A stretch of DNA of 64,000 bases from a bacterium (GCA_016935765.1 JAFGQG010000017.1:1-64000); one strand, 5' to 3'; shown: positions 26,176 through 35,762, numbered from the stretch's first letter. Numbers and translations: made by a program. The notes: generated by a model from the letters alone, not told the origin.

Positions 26176-29100
26176 TCACAGCTCGGGTTGAAGATCCGGT
26201 TTTCTCTTTCCCCTGCTGAACCATTTGTAGAGTATGGGAATGATTATGAGTGTAAAGATTGCGGAGATTATCAACCCCCCAATGGTAACGATGCCCATTG
26301 ACTGCCGCATTTCCACGCCGTAGGAACCGATTCCGAGCGCGAGTGGCGTCATTCCAAGAGCGATAGCCAGTGTGGACATCACGATGGGTTTCAGCTTCAC
26401 GGGGCAGGCGTTCACCAGGGCTTCGGTTAGTTTCTGCCCTTTGCCTCTCAACACGTTGGTGTAGTCTATCAGCAGGATAGCGTTGTTCACTACTATCCCC
26501 ACCAGCATGATGGTGGACATAATGGTTATCATATTAAGGTGCAGTCCTGTGATGAACAGCGAGCCCATCACTCCTATCATGGCGAGTGGAATAGTAAAGA
26601 AGATAATGAAGGGCTGGAAGAACGATTCTAGAATCGACACCAGCAGCATGTAGGTAAGTATGATAGCGAGAATGAATGCTCGAAGCATTTCCCTGTTGGA
26701 TTCCTGCATTATGTCGGCTTCTCCGCCAAGCACAGTTTTGTACCCGGACGGAAAATCTGTCTCATCAATCACCTTATAAACATCACTCAGGACTTCCGAG
26801 GTGCTTCTTCCTTCAGCGCCCATAGTTATGGTAATAGTTGTGAATTTATCCCGCCTTCGGATACTGGTTGAGGCTTCCGTGAATTCAATGTCAGCGAGCT
26901 GCTCGAGGCGCATTATTCCGTTCATGGTCGCAATCGGTATCTGCCCTACCATTTCCGGGGAAGTTTTGTCGGCATCAGCCATTTTTACCTTGATATCGTA
27001 CTCGTATCCTTTTTCCCGGTACCTTGAAGCGATAGTGCCTTCGATACCGCTTCTTAGCTCCATTGCCAATTGCGCTGTCGATACTCCTGCATCAGCTAAT
27101 CTAACCCTGTCGGGAACGACTCTTACCTCTGGCTTCCCGGGATTGTAGTCCGTATCGATATTAATAGCCCCGGGAATTTTCTCGAATTTGGGGAGAAGTT
27201 CGTTAGCAAGTTCCACGACCTTGTCCAGTTCCTGCCCCATAATGTCCAGTTGAATTGCATCACCGGGTCCAGCGCCTATGGGACTGACCGCGCTTATTCG
27301 AATGTCAGCGTCCGGGATGTCTGACAGAAGCCTTCTCAAACGGGAAGCGAACTGCCTCGATGTAAAATTCCTCTCCTTATGATCGATCAGCCCAACCTTG
27401 ATTCTCGCCAGGTTCTGCCCCTGCTCAATAAATCCCGCTGTACCAACTGTCAGTGAAATAGTCTCTACTTCGTCTATCTTTCTCAGCCGATTTTCGATCT
27501 CCCCCACGATAGAGGATGTCTTCTCGAGATTGTAATTGGTCGGCATCTCTATAGTAATACTTATATCCCCCATATCGATAAAAGGCATGAACTCGCCACC
27601 GATGAACCTGAAGAGCCCGAGGCTGAATATCAATATGATAATTGTTATTATGACAATGAGTAATTGGGTGCCCCTTCTGTGCAGCACGTAATCAAGTATA
27701 TTATGATAAAAACGCTCCAGTTTCCGCATAAGTGTTTCAATAATCTTCGAGATTCCGGAGAGTGAGGCTATATTACCCAGCTTCTTTATCTTTTCGGACT
27801 TCAGGATCAAGGTTGCAAGCATCGGTGTGACGGTAAATGAGACGAGGAGCGATATCAGGGTAGCGTAGGTCAGGGTGAGCCCGAATTGTTTGAAGATCTG
27901 TCCCACGATACTGCGCATGGTCGCGATCGGCAAGAACACCACAACATTAGTTAGCGTTGTTGAAGCCACAGCAATGGCGATCTCTGTCGTTCCGGTCAGT
28001 GAGGATTGCCTCATATTCTCGCCCGTGATTGCGTGACGGTATATATTCTCGATGACCACGATGGAATTGGTAACCAGGATACCCACAGAAATGGATAGCC
28101 CCATAAGCGTCAGCATGTTAAGGGTGAATCCCGATGCCTGTATCAGTATGAATGTAGTCACAATCGAAATGGGCATGGCTAGGCTGACTATGAACGTACT
28201 TCTAAAGTCGTGCAGGAAGAACATCAGGATAAGCGCGGTGAGAATAATTCCTATGATAATGTTGCTGACCGTGTCATTCAGCGCGCCCCGGGTGAAGAGG
28301 GAATAATCTTCGGAAATGTACAAAGCCATTCCTGAAGGTAATTCATTCCTGATCCCTTCGACTTCCTTTTTAGCGAGCTCCGCGGTCTCAACTTCGTTCG
28401 CGTCCGATGTCTTTACCAGCGCAATATTAATGGTATTCAGCTTATCAGGATTTTCGAGGTCCTTCGCGAAAAATTTAGCCTTACTTCGAACTTCTTCCTG
28501 CGAATCAGTCACTTCGGCTATATCCTTAAGTTTTTTTCTGCCGAAGGCTGTGGGGATCTCGGTTTCCCGTATCTCCTCCAGGGAGTGAAATTTCCCATCG
28601 AGCCGGATATTATATTCACTCGAGCCTTCCTGGATATATCCCCCGGGAATGTCCATGTTCTGCTGCGCGAGAAAGCCAACTACCTGCATCAATGAAAGCG
28701 AATATCCTTCGAGTATCCTTCTGTTCAGCTTAACGTGGATCTCTCGCGCCTGACCGCCGGATATCTCGAGTTCAGCCACCCCCTTAACCTGCGCTAACCG
28801 GTCCCGAAGGTACTTGTCCATATACTCGTAGAGGTCTTTGGTGGACATTTCACCTGTGAGAGATAATTCAAGTATGGCTTCGGCGCCAGCCTCGAAAGAA
28901 CGCACAACTGGGAGTTCCGCATCGTCCGGAAATTCGGTTAGTATCGCATCGATGTTGTCTTTAACATCCTGCTTAGCAATATTAACATCGACGTAGGCTT
29001 CGAACTCCAGGAAAACGATGCTCACATTCTCCTGGGAAACCGATGTAAGTTCTTTAATACCGCTGATAATGGAAACTGCGTCCTCGATAGGCTTCGAGAT

Positions 29101-29286
29101 AAGGGTCTCGATCTCTTTTGGGCTGGCTCCCGGATAAACCGTTACAACTGTCACGAAGGGCAACTCGGTTTCGGGCATCAGCGCGACCGGGAGTGAAAAG
29201 TAGCTCAAAACCCCGAAGATAGCCAGGGCTAAAACCACCATCATAAGCAATTTAGGTCTGTTTATAGCTAATTTTGTAAGAAACAT
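26176..29286 (-). CDS. RND-family efflux permease (HAE1-like) lacking canonical proton-relay residues
   Basis: 1036 residues, the normal length of AcrB/MdtB-type inner-membrane pumps, with twelve predicted membrane helices and two large periplasmic loops. The start MFLTKLAINRPKLL and LMPETELPFVTVVTVYPGAS are typical. In helix 4, where AcrB has Asp407-Asp408, this protein reads VGILVTNSIVVIEN (Thr406-Asn407). In helix 10, where AcrB has Lys940, it reads VGIVVNNAILLID (Asn934-Asn935). The usual charged relay is therefore absent, although the fold and the neighbouring acidic residues (Glu413 region) are kept. It is the last gene of a tolC-MFP-RND operon and should form a tripartite envelope pump. 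Confidence 0.93.
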   Translation of the reverse strand: MFLTKLAINRPKLLMMVVLALAIFGVLSYFSLPVALMPETELPFVTVVTVYPGASPKEIETLISKPIEDAVSIISGIKELTSVSQENVSIVFLEFEAYVDVNIAKQDVKDNIDAILTEFPDDAELPVVRSFEAGAEAILELSLTGEMSTKDLYEYMDKYLRDRLAQVKGVAELEISGGQAREIHVKLNRRILEGYSLSLMQVVGFLAQQNMDIPGGYIQEGSSEYNIRLDGKFHSLEEIRETEIPTAFGRKKLKDIAEVTDSQEEVRSKAKFFAKDLENPDKLNTINIALVKTSDANEVETAELAKKEVEGIRNELPSGMALYISEDYSLFTRGALNDTVSNIIIGIILTALILMFFLHDFRSTFIVSLAMPISIVTTFILIQASGFTLNMLTLMGLSISVGILVTNSIVVIENIYRHAITGENMRQSSLTGTTEIAIAVASTTLTNVVVFLPIATMRSIVGQIFKQFGLTLTYATLISLLVSFTVTPMLATLILKSEKIKKLGNIASLSGISKIIETLMRKLERFYHNILDYVLHRRGTQLLIVIITIIILIFSLGLFRFIGGEFMPFIDMGDISITIEMPTNYNLEKTSSIVGEIENRLRKIDEVETISLTVGTAGFIEQGQNLARIKVGLIDHKERNFTSRQFASRLRRLLSDIPDADIRISAVSPIGAGPGDAIQLDIMGQELDKVVELANELLPKFEKIPGAINIDTDYNPGKPEVRVVPDRVRLADAGVSTAQLAMELRSGIEGTIASRYREKGYEYDIKVKMADADKTSPEMVGQIPIATMNGIMRLEQLADIEFTEASTSIRRRDKFTTITITMGAEGRSTSEVLSDVYKVIDETDFPSGYKTVLGGEADIMQESNREMLRAFILAIILTYMLLVSILESFFQPFIIFFTIPLAMIGVMGSLFITGLHLNMITIMSTIMLVGIVVNNAILLIDYTNVLRGKGQKLTEALVNACPVKLKPIVMSTLAIALGMTPLALGIGSYGVEMRQSMGIVTIGGLIISAIFTLIIIPILYKWFSRGKRKPDLQPEL

Positions 29287-29300
29287 TCAAACTCCAAATT

Positions 29301-30356
29301 CTACTCCACTATATTTACTAAAACACCGGGCTTCAGCAGCGTAAAACCGTCAACCACCAGCATATCTCCCTCGTTTAATCCACTCAGTACTTCAACTATG
29401 ACTCCGGAGGAGATACCCGGCTCAATTTCTCTAACAACTGCTTTATTGTTCTCCACAACGTAAACCTTTGGATTTTCGCCGTCGCTTATAAGGTTTTCGC
29501 GCATCATGTAAATCGAATTCTCTTTCTCGATCAAATTCAATTCCGCTTCCACTACCATTCCGCTTCTTAAAACGCCATTGTCGGCATTATCGACCAGGAT
29601 ATCAACATCAAAACTATGTGTGTTCTCATTGGCTGTCAGCGAGATCCTGGTTATCTTGCCGCTATAAGCCGTACCGTTTTGAAGAGGGGTGTGAATCGCC
29701 ACTTTCGTACTTTCATCTATGTGCATAATGTCCTGTTCCGGAACGGCTATGCTGAGAATGAGGTCCCTGACATCGGTTATCTTCGCGATGGAGTTGCCCG
29801 GATGAACATTGTCTCCGGCGTGGTTATAAATCTCGCTGACGTATCCGGATATCGGCGCTTTAACGAAGATCTGTCTCTCTGCTGCCTCATAGTTCGCTTT
29901 GTCCACATCAAACATGGTTCTAATATTATCGAGGGTCTGTTTCGATATAGCTCCGGCTTCAAATAAACTCTCGTATCTCTTAAGATTCTCCAGGCTATTC
30001 TCATAGGCTGCCTTCGCTTGCCTGTAAGACGACGCCGCTTCGTTCTCCCTGAACTTCGCAATAATCTTGTCTTTGGCGACATAATCCCCTATCTTAACGA
30101 ATATCGCTTCAAGGTTGCCGTCAATAAAAGCATCTGCAGAGGCTTCCTTTTCCCCCCGCAAGGTTCCGGAATATCTCTTCGAAATAATCATGGTTCTGCG
30201 TTCTACTTTCTCTACGCGAACGGGCACTCCCTCCTTTTCGTGGATCTCCTTTATCTTTACCGATTCCTCTTCCTCTTTACGAACGCAACCACTCAGGAAC
30301 GCTGTGATGAGGACAATAACTGCTATTGATTTAAATAATTTCATGATTTTCATCAT
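29301..30356 (-). CDS. RND efflux membrane-fusion (periplasmic adaptor) lipoprotein
   Basis: 351 residues with a lipoprotein signal peptide ending in FLSGC (lipobox), so it is anchored in the inner membrane. The HlyD/AcrA layout is present: biotinyl-lipoyl half-motifs around DAFIDGNLEAIFVKIGDYV and VKAPISGYVSEIYNHAGDNV flanking an alpha-hairpin coiled coil (about residues 105-160), then beta-barrel and membrane-proximal domains. GGAG precedes the ATG. It lies 14 nt before the permease gene and 9 nt after the TolC-like gene. Confidence 0.94.
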   Translation of the reverse strand: MMKIMKLFKSIAVIVLITAFLSGCVRKEEEESVKIKEIHEKEGVPVRVEKVERRTMIISKRYSGTLRGEKEASADAFIDGNLEAIFVKIGDYVAKDKIIAKFRENEAASSYRQAKAAYENSLENLKRYESLFEAGAISKQTLDNIRTMFDVDKANYEAAERQIFVKAPISGYVSEIYNHAGDNVHPGNSIAKITDVRDLILSIAVPEQDIMHIDESTKVAIHTPLQNGTAYSGKITRISLTANENTHSFDVDILVDNADNGVLRSGMVVEAELNLIEKENSIYMMRENLISDGENPKVYVVENNKAVVREIEPGISSGVIVEVLSGLNEGDMLVVDGFTLLKPGVLVNIVE

Positions 30357-30365
30357 TATACTCCA

Positions 30366-31697
30366 TTAATTTCCCATAGCCCTGTAGTAGTTCACCAGGG
30401 CTACATTGTAATTGTATAGTGAACTGTAATATCTCAATTGCGTAGCTTCATAGGCGAGCTGCGCATCGTTAAGTTCCACAAAGGTTATCAGACCTTCCTC
30501 GTATTGAACGTTGGCTATTTCAAGCAGCTTTTCGCCTTCCTTGAGGGAGGAAAGAGCCGTATTATAATCAGTTTCATAAGATTCCAGCTGCCAGTAAACC
30601 TGGTTTATTTCTGCCTTGATCCCGCTTAAAAGCTGTTCATTTTGAAGCATCAACTGCTTGTGGTTTATTTTAGCTTCACTTATCCTGTTCTCCCTGTTCA
30701 AGCCATTAAAAATCTCCCACTGGAGTCCTAATCCCACGAACCATTCTCTCGAAAAGTCATCAATTGCCAGGTAGTCGGATAGGTCGTTCGAAGCGTAATA
30801 ATTATCAAATGTACCCATAACAACGATATTGGGTAAATATTCTGCCTGGTAGGCACGGATCACATATTTAAGAACAGCGAGACTTCTATCAAGTATTGAT
30901 ACTTCGAGCCGGTTGTTCAGGGCAAGTTCAGTTGATTCCTCCAACCCTGCTATCTCCTGTGGCACTTCAAAATCACCTTTAAAAGTTATAGTCGTATCAA
31001 AATCCATGTCCAGAAGGAGAAACATCAATTGCTTGGAAAGCTTGTGGTTCAACTTCGCGGATTGCAGATCGGAATAAACATCCTTGGTGTTTACTTCCTG
31101 CCTCAGCACTTCGAATTCCGAAAAGAGGTCCTGCTCGAATTTTTTATGAGCGACCTCAAGGTGCGCCTGAGCTTGCTGGTACGATTTATCCAATATCGCG
31201 ATGACCTTCTCTGTAATCAGTATGTTATAAAAAGCTTTTTCCACCTCTGCCGTTATGTTCCGTTTAAGGAGATCATAATTGAATTGTTCAACGTCCCTCT
31301 GGGTTCTTGCTATCTTTATTCCCATTAATGCCTGCGCTGAAAAAACCACTTGCTGTATGGTAAGCGTATGCTGGTACGCGTAGTCGAAATTTTCCATGTA
31401 CATGGTCATATCGTAACCGGTTGAGGGGTCCGGAACTGTAAATGAAATCTCCTCTGGTTCGATGACATACCCAGCCCCTGATTCAATCGATATGCTGGGG
31501 AAAACGCTCGAGTAGGCTTGCGATACCTTCTTCTCGAATTTTTCAATATCCAGTTCTTTCAGCCGTAAATCGAGGTTTTGCTGATACGCAATGTCAAGAC
31601 ACGTTTGCAGGCTGTATTCTTCACCAAACAAATTTAAGGCTAAGACAAAAGTAATTATGCAAGTTATCAAGTATTTTATAAATATATTTTCTCTCAT
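30366..31697 (-). CDS. TolC-family outer-membrane efflux protein
   Basis: 443 residues from the ATG at 31697, which begins a clear signal peptide (MRENIFIKYLITCIITFVLA); a longer frame starting at 31742 would bury it. The outer membrane efflux protein repeats are seen as LQTCLDIAYQQNLDLRLKEL near the N-terminus and the long heptad-rich helices (QAQAHLEVAHKKFEQDLFSE and later NVQYEEGLITFVELNDAQLA). It should trimerise into the outer-membrane channel of the pump encoded downstream. First gene of the operon; the Shine-Dalgarno is weak. Confidence 0.93.
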   Translation of the reverse strand: MRENIFIKYLITCIITFVLALNLFGEEYSLQTCLDIAYQQNLDLRLKELDIEKFEKKVSQAYSSVFPSISIESGAGYVIEPEEISFTVPDPSTGYDMTMYMENFDYAYQHTLTIQQVVFSAQALMGIKIARTQRDVEQFNYDLLKRNITAEVEKAFYNILITEKVIAILDKSYQQAQAHLEVAHKKFEQDLFSEFEVLRQEVNTKDVYSDLQSAKLNHKLSKQLMFLLLDMDFDTTITFKGDFEVPQEIAGLEESTELALNNRLEVSILDRSLAVLKYVIRAYQAEYLPNIVVMGTFDNYYASNDLSDYLAIDDFSREWFVGLGLQWEIFNGLNRENRISEAKINHKQLMLQNEQLLSGIKAEINQVYWQLESYETDYNTALSSLKEGEKLLEIANVQYEEGLITFVELNDAQLAYEATQLRYYSSLYNYNVALVNYYRAMGN

Positions 31698-31968
31698 TTT
31701 ATTTACTTTCACTATATTTTGGGGCTCTTGCACCAAATTCAAATGGTGAATAATAATTGGTCTTATTTAAAAGTCAAGTTTTTTAAGAGTATAATCAGTT
31801 TTTGCAATTTAAATGCGGGTTTTCTGAAATGTGGATGATATCAAAAAAGGGGGGGAAATCTTCAATTGATACAAGAAAAGGGTTGATTTCTTTTTAATTT
31901 TGAATAGAATTCATAACAGGATGAGAAAATAATTAGATAAAACCCAATTTCGATTAGGAGGGAATACA

Positions 31969-32421
31969 ATGGAAGCCATAGAAAAAATAATCTGCCCTGT
32001 TGATTTCAGCGAACCTTCAAAAATAGCTCTCAAGGAGGCAAACGCTTTAGCGCTCCAATATTCTGCTGAACTATTAGTTGTACATATAGTCGAGCCGATC
32101 CTGACCCTTTACGGAAAAATCGAACCCGGCTCTGTGGATGTGCCTGTGTATGAGGAGGAAAGAAGGAAAATCGCCGAAAAAATGTTGCATGACCTTGTGG
32201 AGGAGAAGGTTTCCAAAAAGCTGAAGGTCACCGCTATACTCGAGACTGGAGATCCGGTGGATGAGATAATCCGGATAGTTGAAGATGAGGCTGCGGATAT
32301 CATAGTTATCGCTACCCACGGAAGGAAGGGTTTCAGCCACTTTGTCTTCGGGTCGGTCACCGAAAAGATAATCCGGCTCGCTCCCTGCCCATTATTAGTT
32401 ATCAGGGCTCCACAGGAATAA
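31969..32421 (+). CDS. Universal stress protein (UspA family)
   Basis: 150 residues of a single USP domain. The N-terminal strand KIICPVDFSEPSKIALKEA and the C-terminal ATP-binding motif GRKGFSHFVFGSVTEK (G-2x-G-9x-G-S) show the ATP-binding subclass, followed by CPLLVIRAP. It is a soluble dimer induced by stress or starvation in other bacteria. GGAGG lies seven bases before the ATG. It is divergent from the efflux operon with a 271-nt gap and appears to be monocistronic. Confidence 0.95.
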   Translation: MEAIEKIICPVDFSEPSKIALKEANALALQYSAELLVVHIVEPILTLYGKIEPGSVDVPVYEEERRKIAEKMLHDLVEEKVSKKLKVTAILETGDPVDEIIRIVEDEAADIIVIATHGRKGFSHFVFGSVTEKIIRLAPCPLLVIRAPQE

Positions 32422-32607
32422 CTGTTGTGATACAAGCATAAATCGCAATCAGCTGAATCTTTGTTGCTATAAATTCTGCTTTGGATTGACATACCGACCA
32501 AGCCATTCAATGCAATACCCATACTGCTAACGAAGGCATCGTTTAAAAAAACTTCAAAAGTAAATCCTTGTTAATAAAAAAAATAGCGCGATTTGAGATT
32601 TTTTTTG

Positions 32608-32659
32608 TTGTAATTAACTATTTTTTTTGTATTATATATTCAAAACCCTAGTAGTTTTG
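32608..32659 (+). promoter_or_regulatory. Candidate promoter and operator of brnTA
   Basis: TTGTAA (32608-32613), a 16-nt spacer and TATTAT (32630-32635). Directly downstream, CAAAAC (32641-32646) and GTTTTG (32654-32659) form an inverted repeat across the predicted start site. BrnA antitoxins repress their own operons, so this is a plausible binding site. Confidence 0.45.
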
Positions 32660-32665
32660 TATAAG

Positions 32666-32959
32666 ATGCAAGTAATAAGACAAATAAACGGATTTGACTG
32701 GAAGGGAAGAGACCTTGAGAATGATTTCACCATCAACGGGATTCATTGGATCGAATGCGAGGAGGTTTTTTTCAACGAACCGCTGATATCAGATATGGAA
32801 AACCCTGAATTGAAACACGGAGAAAACTACTACGCGTTAGGTGTGACGGATTCAGGGTTGCACCTCTTCGTAGCCTTTGAGATAATCGAGGATAAAATAA
32901 GGATTATAGCCGCAAGAGCGATGAGTGATAAGGAAAAAAAGCTATATGAAAAAGAATGA
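32666..32959 (+). CDS. brnT: BrnT-family ribonuclease toxin
   Basis: 97 residues from the ATG at 32666. The BrnT/DUF497 pattern is seen throughout: FDWKGRDLENDF near the start, EEVFFNEPL, ENYYALGVTDSGLHLFVAFE, and the C-terminal IRIIAARAMSDKEKKLYE that is the family's strongest signature. BrnT is a RelE-fold RNase that blocks translation. The usual lysine-histidine-glycine segment after the first helix reads INGIHW here, so activity may be altered. An ATG at 32627 would add residues absent from the family. It overlaps brnA by 14 nt. Confidence 0.85.
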   Translation: MQVIRQINGFDWKGRDLENDFTINGIHWIECEEVFFNEPLISDMENPELKHGENYYALGVTDSGLHLFVAFEIIEDKIRIIAARAMSDKEKKLYEKE

Positions 32960-33230
32960 AAAGAAAAAACCGCCGGTTTCCACAAGTGAGAATGAAGCGG
33001 TCAAATTTTGGGGAGAAGCAGAATCAGTTGGCTTGGTTGATTACAGCAAAGCTGAAAAAGCCATTCTGCCTGACTTGAAACACACCTCAAAAGCTTTCGC
33101 TGTTAGAATGCCGAATTACCTGCTTTTCAAGTTGAACAACCTTGCTCATAAAAACAAGGTTTCATGCCAATCTATAGTAATTGATATTATAGAAGAGAAA
33201 CTAATAAAGAAAAGCCCCCCAAAAAAATAA
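32946..33230 (+). CDS. brnA: BrnA-family antitoxin with ribbon-helix-helix domain
   Basis: 94 residues from the ATG at 32946, overlapping the end of brnT; an upstream ATG at 32925 is possible. After a basic N-terminus comes KFWGEAESVGLVDYSKAEKA, the toxin-binding segment of the BrnA/CopG family. Residues 55-85 (AFAVRMPNYLLFKLNNLAHK then VSCQSIVIDIIEEKL) form the ribbon-helix-helix DNA-binding dimer. It should neutralise BrnT and repress the operon. Confidence 0.85.
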   Translation: MKKNEKKKPPVSTSENEAVKFWGEAESVGLVDYSKAEKAILPDLKHTSKAFAVRMPNYLLFKLNNLAHKNKVSCQSIVIDIIEEKLIKKSPPKK

Positions 33231-33381
33231 TTTTCTCTGCAGGACAACTCCCTATATTCAACGAAGCGTTTGAATCGTTGGAACTGTCGCAACTTTCTTT
33301 ATACAAAGCATTTAAGCTTCCCATAAAATACTCTCGAACAAATTTTATCAACCACGTTTGTTATTTTTTTGTAAAAATTCC

Positions 33382-33409
33382 TTGTATTTTTTCCAAATTA
33401 TTATATATT
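33382..33409 (+). promoter_or_regulatory. Weak candidate promoter
   Basis: TTGTAT (33382-33387), a 16-nt spacer and TATATT (33404-33409), 62 nt upstream of the duplicated exported protein gene at 33471. The region is AT-rich, so chance matches are likely. Confidence 0.3.
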
Positions 33410-33470
33410 TTTGTTTTTAATGATTCATCCTATCATTTAGCCGCTTTTGAGCAGGAAGGATGGTTTTTAT

Positions 33471-34241
33471 ATGCGAACAAATAAAGTTTTCTCGAAGTAT
33501 ATACAATTCATTTTGATAGCTTTCATCCTGTTTTCCATCGCCTTTACAGTTTATGATTGCACTTCATATTTGCCCGAAGGAGTCGAAGGTATTGGTGTTG
33601 GCATGAGGAAAATGAGCAAGCTGTTCGACAATTCTATGGATGCCTACGCGAATGAGCGTATTGACGGAGAGGACCTCAGGTTTATGATCAACAAGATTGA
33701 AGGTTTGAAGTACTACATTATGCGAAATTTCCCTAAGGTTTTCGGTAAGAATTTCGATGTGTGGTACGTCTCATTGTCAGAATTTGAAGGATACCTTGTG
33801 AACGCTGGTTATGCATCTTACTACACCTATAATTCAGAAGGAATTGTCTCCAGCTACCTCCAGCTTGCCAAAGCCGAACAGGAATGGATGGAAAGCATCA
33901 TGCCAGATCAATACAGAGCGATAAAGGAAGATTACGTAATGATGGGTACTTTACTCGATAGCGCGATAGCTTATTACCCGACCGGTAAAATTGGCAGGGA
34001 AACACTCAGGCAGATTATTGGACAGATCGAAGGTTTTGAATACGATGTAATTAACGCCTTTCCGCGAGTTATGGATATGGAGTTTGGCATCTGGTACGTT
34101 AGTTTCGGTAAACTGGATGATTATTTAGACAGAGCTCGAAGAGCCACACTGTACGACTCCGCCGCCGAAGCTCCCGCTTTAAGATATTTGAAAATGGCTA
34201 ATGACGAGAAGGATTGGCTCGAGAGAATGGTGCTTAGGTAG
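33471..34241 (+). CDS. Exported or membrane-anchored protein of unknown function with internal duplication
   Basis: 256 residues from the ATG at 33471, supported by AGGAAGGA ten bases upstream. One N-terminal hydrophobic segment (YIQFILIAFILFSIAFTVY) acts as signal peptide or anchor; the Cys after it lacks a proper lipobox. The rest is two copies of an approximately 60-residue helical unit. Copy 1 reads IDGEDLRFMINKIEGLKYYI, NFPKV, WYVSLSEFEGYL. Copy 2 reads IGRETLRQIIGQIEGFEYDV, AFPRV, WYVSFGKLDDYL. They are separated by a linker holding YLQLAKAEQEWMESIMP, and copy 2 is followed by the similar YLKMANDEKDWLERMVL, so the unit including its tail is about 125 residues. I recognise no family. Confidence 0.8.
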   Translation: MRTNKVFSKYIQFILIAFILFSIAFTVYDCTSYLPEGVEGIGVGMRKMSKLFDNSMDAYANERIDGEDLRFMINKIEGLKYYIMRNFPKVFGKNFDVWYVSLSEFEGYLVNAGYASYYTYNSEGIVSSYLQLAKAEQEWMESIMPDQYRAIKEDYVMMGTLLDSAIAYYPTGKIGRETLRQIIGQIEGFEYDVINAFPRVMDMEFGIWYVSFGKLDDYLDRARRATLYDSAAEAPALRYLKMANDEKDWLERMVLR

Positions 34242-34431
34242 TTCTAAATATCGTTATACAGCACCTTTGGGGATCACAAAATAACTACTTTTATTTCATC
34301 TCCGCAAATACTTATGATCGTCAGTTCAAATACAAAACGCTTAAGTGTACAAAATCTGTTGACTTCAATCGAAATAAGTATTTAATTAAGAAATCGTAAG
34401 TTTTTAAACATTCAAATCAGCGAAAGGAGAT

Positions 34432-35742
34432 ATGGTGAAGAAATCTCTTTTAGTGTTAATCATTTTGTCAATTCTCACAAGCATGCTTTTTGCGGAGGGG
34501 AACATGAGAGTAGTAGTTGTCGAAGTAGTACCGGATTCACCTGCCGAAAAAGGGGGTATATTACCGGGAGATGTTATGGTTTCCTACAACACTAAACCTG
34601 TGCATTCATTATTACAGCTTAGGGAGGCGATAGGCGAGGTGACTGAGGGTATGGTTAAAATTGGAATCATCAGGGATGGTGAGGAGATTACTTTGGAGAT
34701 CCCGGCTGGCAAAATGGGTGTTCACATTTCCGAAAAAGCTCCCGAGATAGAATTGAAACCGGACGCTGTAGTATTAGAAGGCATCGAACCCCTTGGCTGG
34801 CAATATGGCATGTCCAGCTCTTTCCATGCTTCTCTCATGAGAATCTTGAACTACAAGGGCAGCGATGTTGATTACGTATATTTGATGGGAGTTTCCGGCG
34901 CGGCTTTCAGGGTGCACTTCCACAAGGACTGGTGCCCGAGTTCGCCCGACCCTACATGCGGATTCGACTGCGGTTCTAAAGCCATCGAAGCTGTGGGATA
35001 CGACTATACTTTCCATAGCCTCAAGGAGAATGGAGATAACAAGGAAGAAATGCGGGAGATGATCAAGAAATCAGTGGATAATAAAATGCCTGTTATAGCA
35101 ATAGATTTGATCCAGGTACCCGAGTGGGGAATAATCACGGGCTACCAGGAAAATGGCCAGGAGTTCTTGTGTAGGACATATTATGATAACGTTGATGGTT
35201 ATAATCTTGCTCAAAAATTCCCGTGGGTTGTAACTGTTCTTGGCGAAAAAAAGGAAGCTTCGGAGGATATTGAAAATTACAAAAATTCGTTCAAAATCGG
35301 ACTCGAGTTATTGAAAACGCCAATGTACGACGATTATTATTCTGGGACAGCCGCCCTCGAGTACTGGATTGGCGCGCTCGATAAAGTGAACCTGGAAGAG
35401 CTCGACAGCGCTAAATTTGAAGAGGTCGTTCTGGCAAATGCCTGGACGTACAGCCGGCTGATAGAAGATAGAGAATATGCCTCAAAGTACATGGACAGAA
35501 TAGCAGATGAGTTTGGAGACCTTGGAAATTACATAAAGAAGATCGCGGAGCTGTACCGCGAGGAGGTCAAGGTCCTTAAGAAAGAGGAAGGGATCACGCC
35601 ATACCCGTGGATGATCAAAGAGCCACAGGATTGGACACCGAAGATGAGGGATAGAGAGAGAGTACTCCTTAAAGAAGCCCTGAAGATAGAGCAAGAAGCT
35701 GCAAAACTTTTTCAAGAATTGGTTAAAAATGAAAAAAAATGA
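34432..35742 (+). CDS. Exported PDZ-domain protein with C39/BtrH-like region
   Basis: 436 residues with a signal peptide (MVKKSLLVLIILSILTSMLF) and AAAGGAGA just upstream. A PDZ domain occupies about 25-105 (VVEVVPDSPAEKGGILPGDV, then LREAIGEVTEG). The middle, about 120-290, has the order of papain-like C39/BtrH-type domains: a short helix with SSSFHASLMRILNY, a later AIDLIQVPEWGIITGYQ that carries the GIITGY turn. The position expected for the catalytic cysteine reads MSSSFHASL, so it may be inactive. A helical C-terminal tail follows. Located in the periplasm or outside; substrate unknown. Confidence 0.75.
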   Translation: MVKKSLLVLIILSILTSMLFAEGNMRVVVVEVVPDSPAEKGGILPGDVMVSYNTKPVHSLLQLREAIGEVTEGMVKIGIIRDGEEITLEIPAGKMGVHISEKAPEIELKPDAVVLEGIEPLGWQYGMSSSFHASLMRILNYKGSDVDYVYLMGVSGAAFRVHFHKDWCPSSPDPTCGFDCGSKAIEAVGYDYTFHSLKENGDNKEEMREMIKKSVDNKMPVIAIDLIQVPEWGIITGYQENGQEFLCRTYYDNVDGYNLAQKFPWVVTVLGEKKEASEDIENYKNSFKIGLELLKTPMYDDYYSGTAALEYWIGALDKVNLEELDSAKFEEVVLANAWTYSRLIEDREYASKYMDRIADEFGDLGNYIKKIAELYREEVKVLKKEEGITPYPWMIKEPQDWTPKMRDRERVLLKEALKIEQEAAKLFQELVKNEKK

Positions 35743-35762
35743 AATGTGTTGTTGATCAATCA

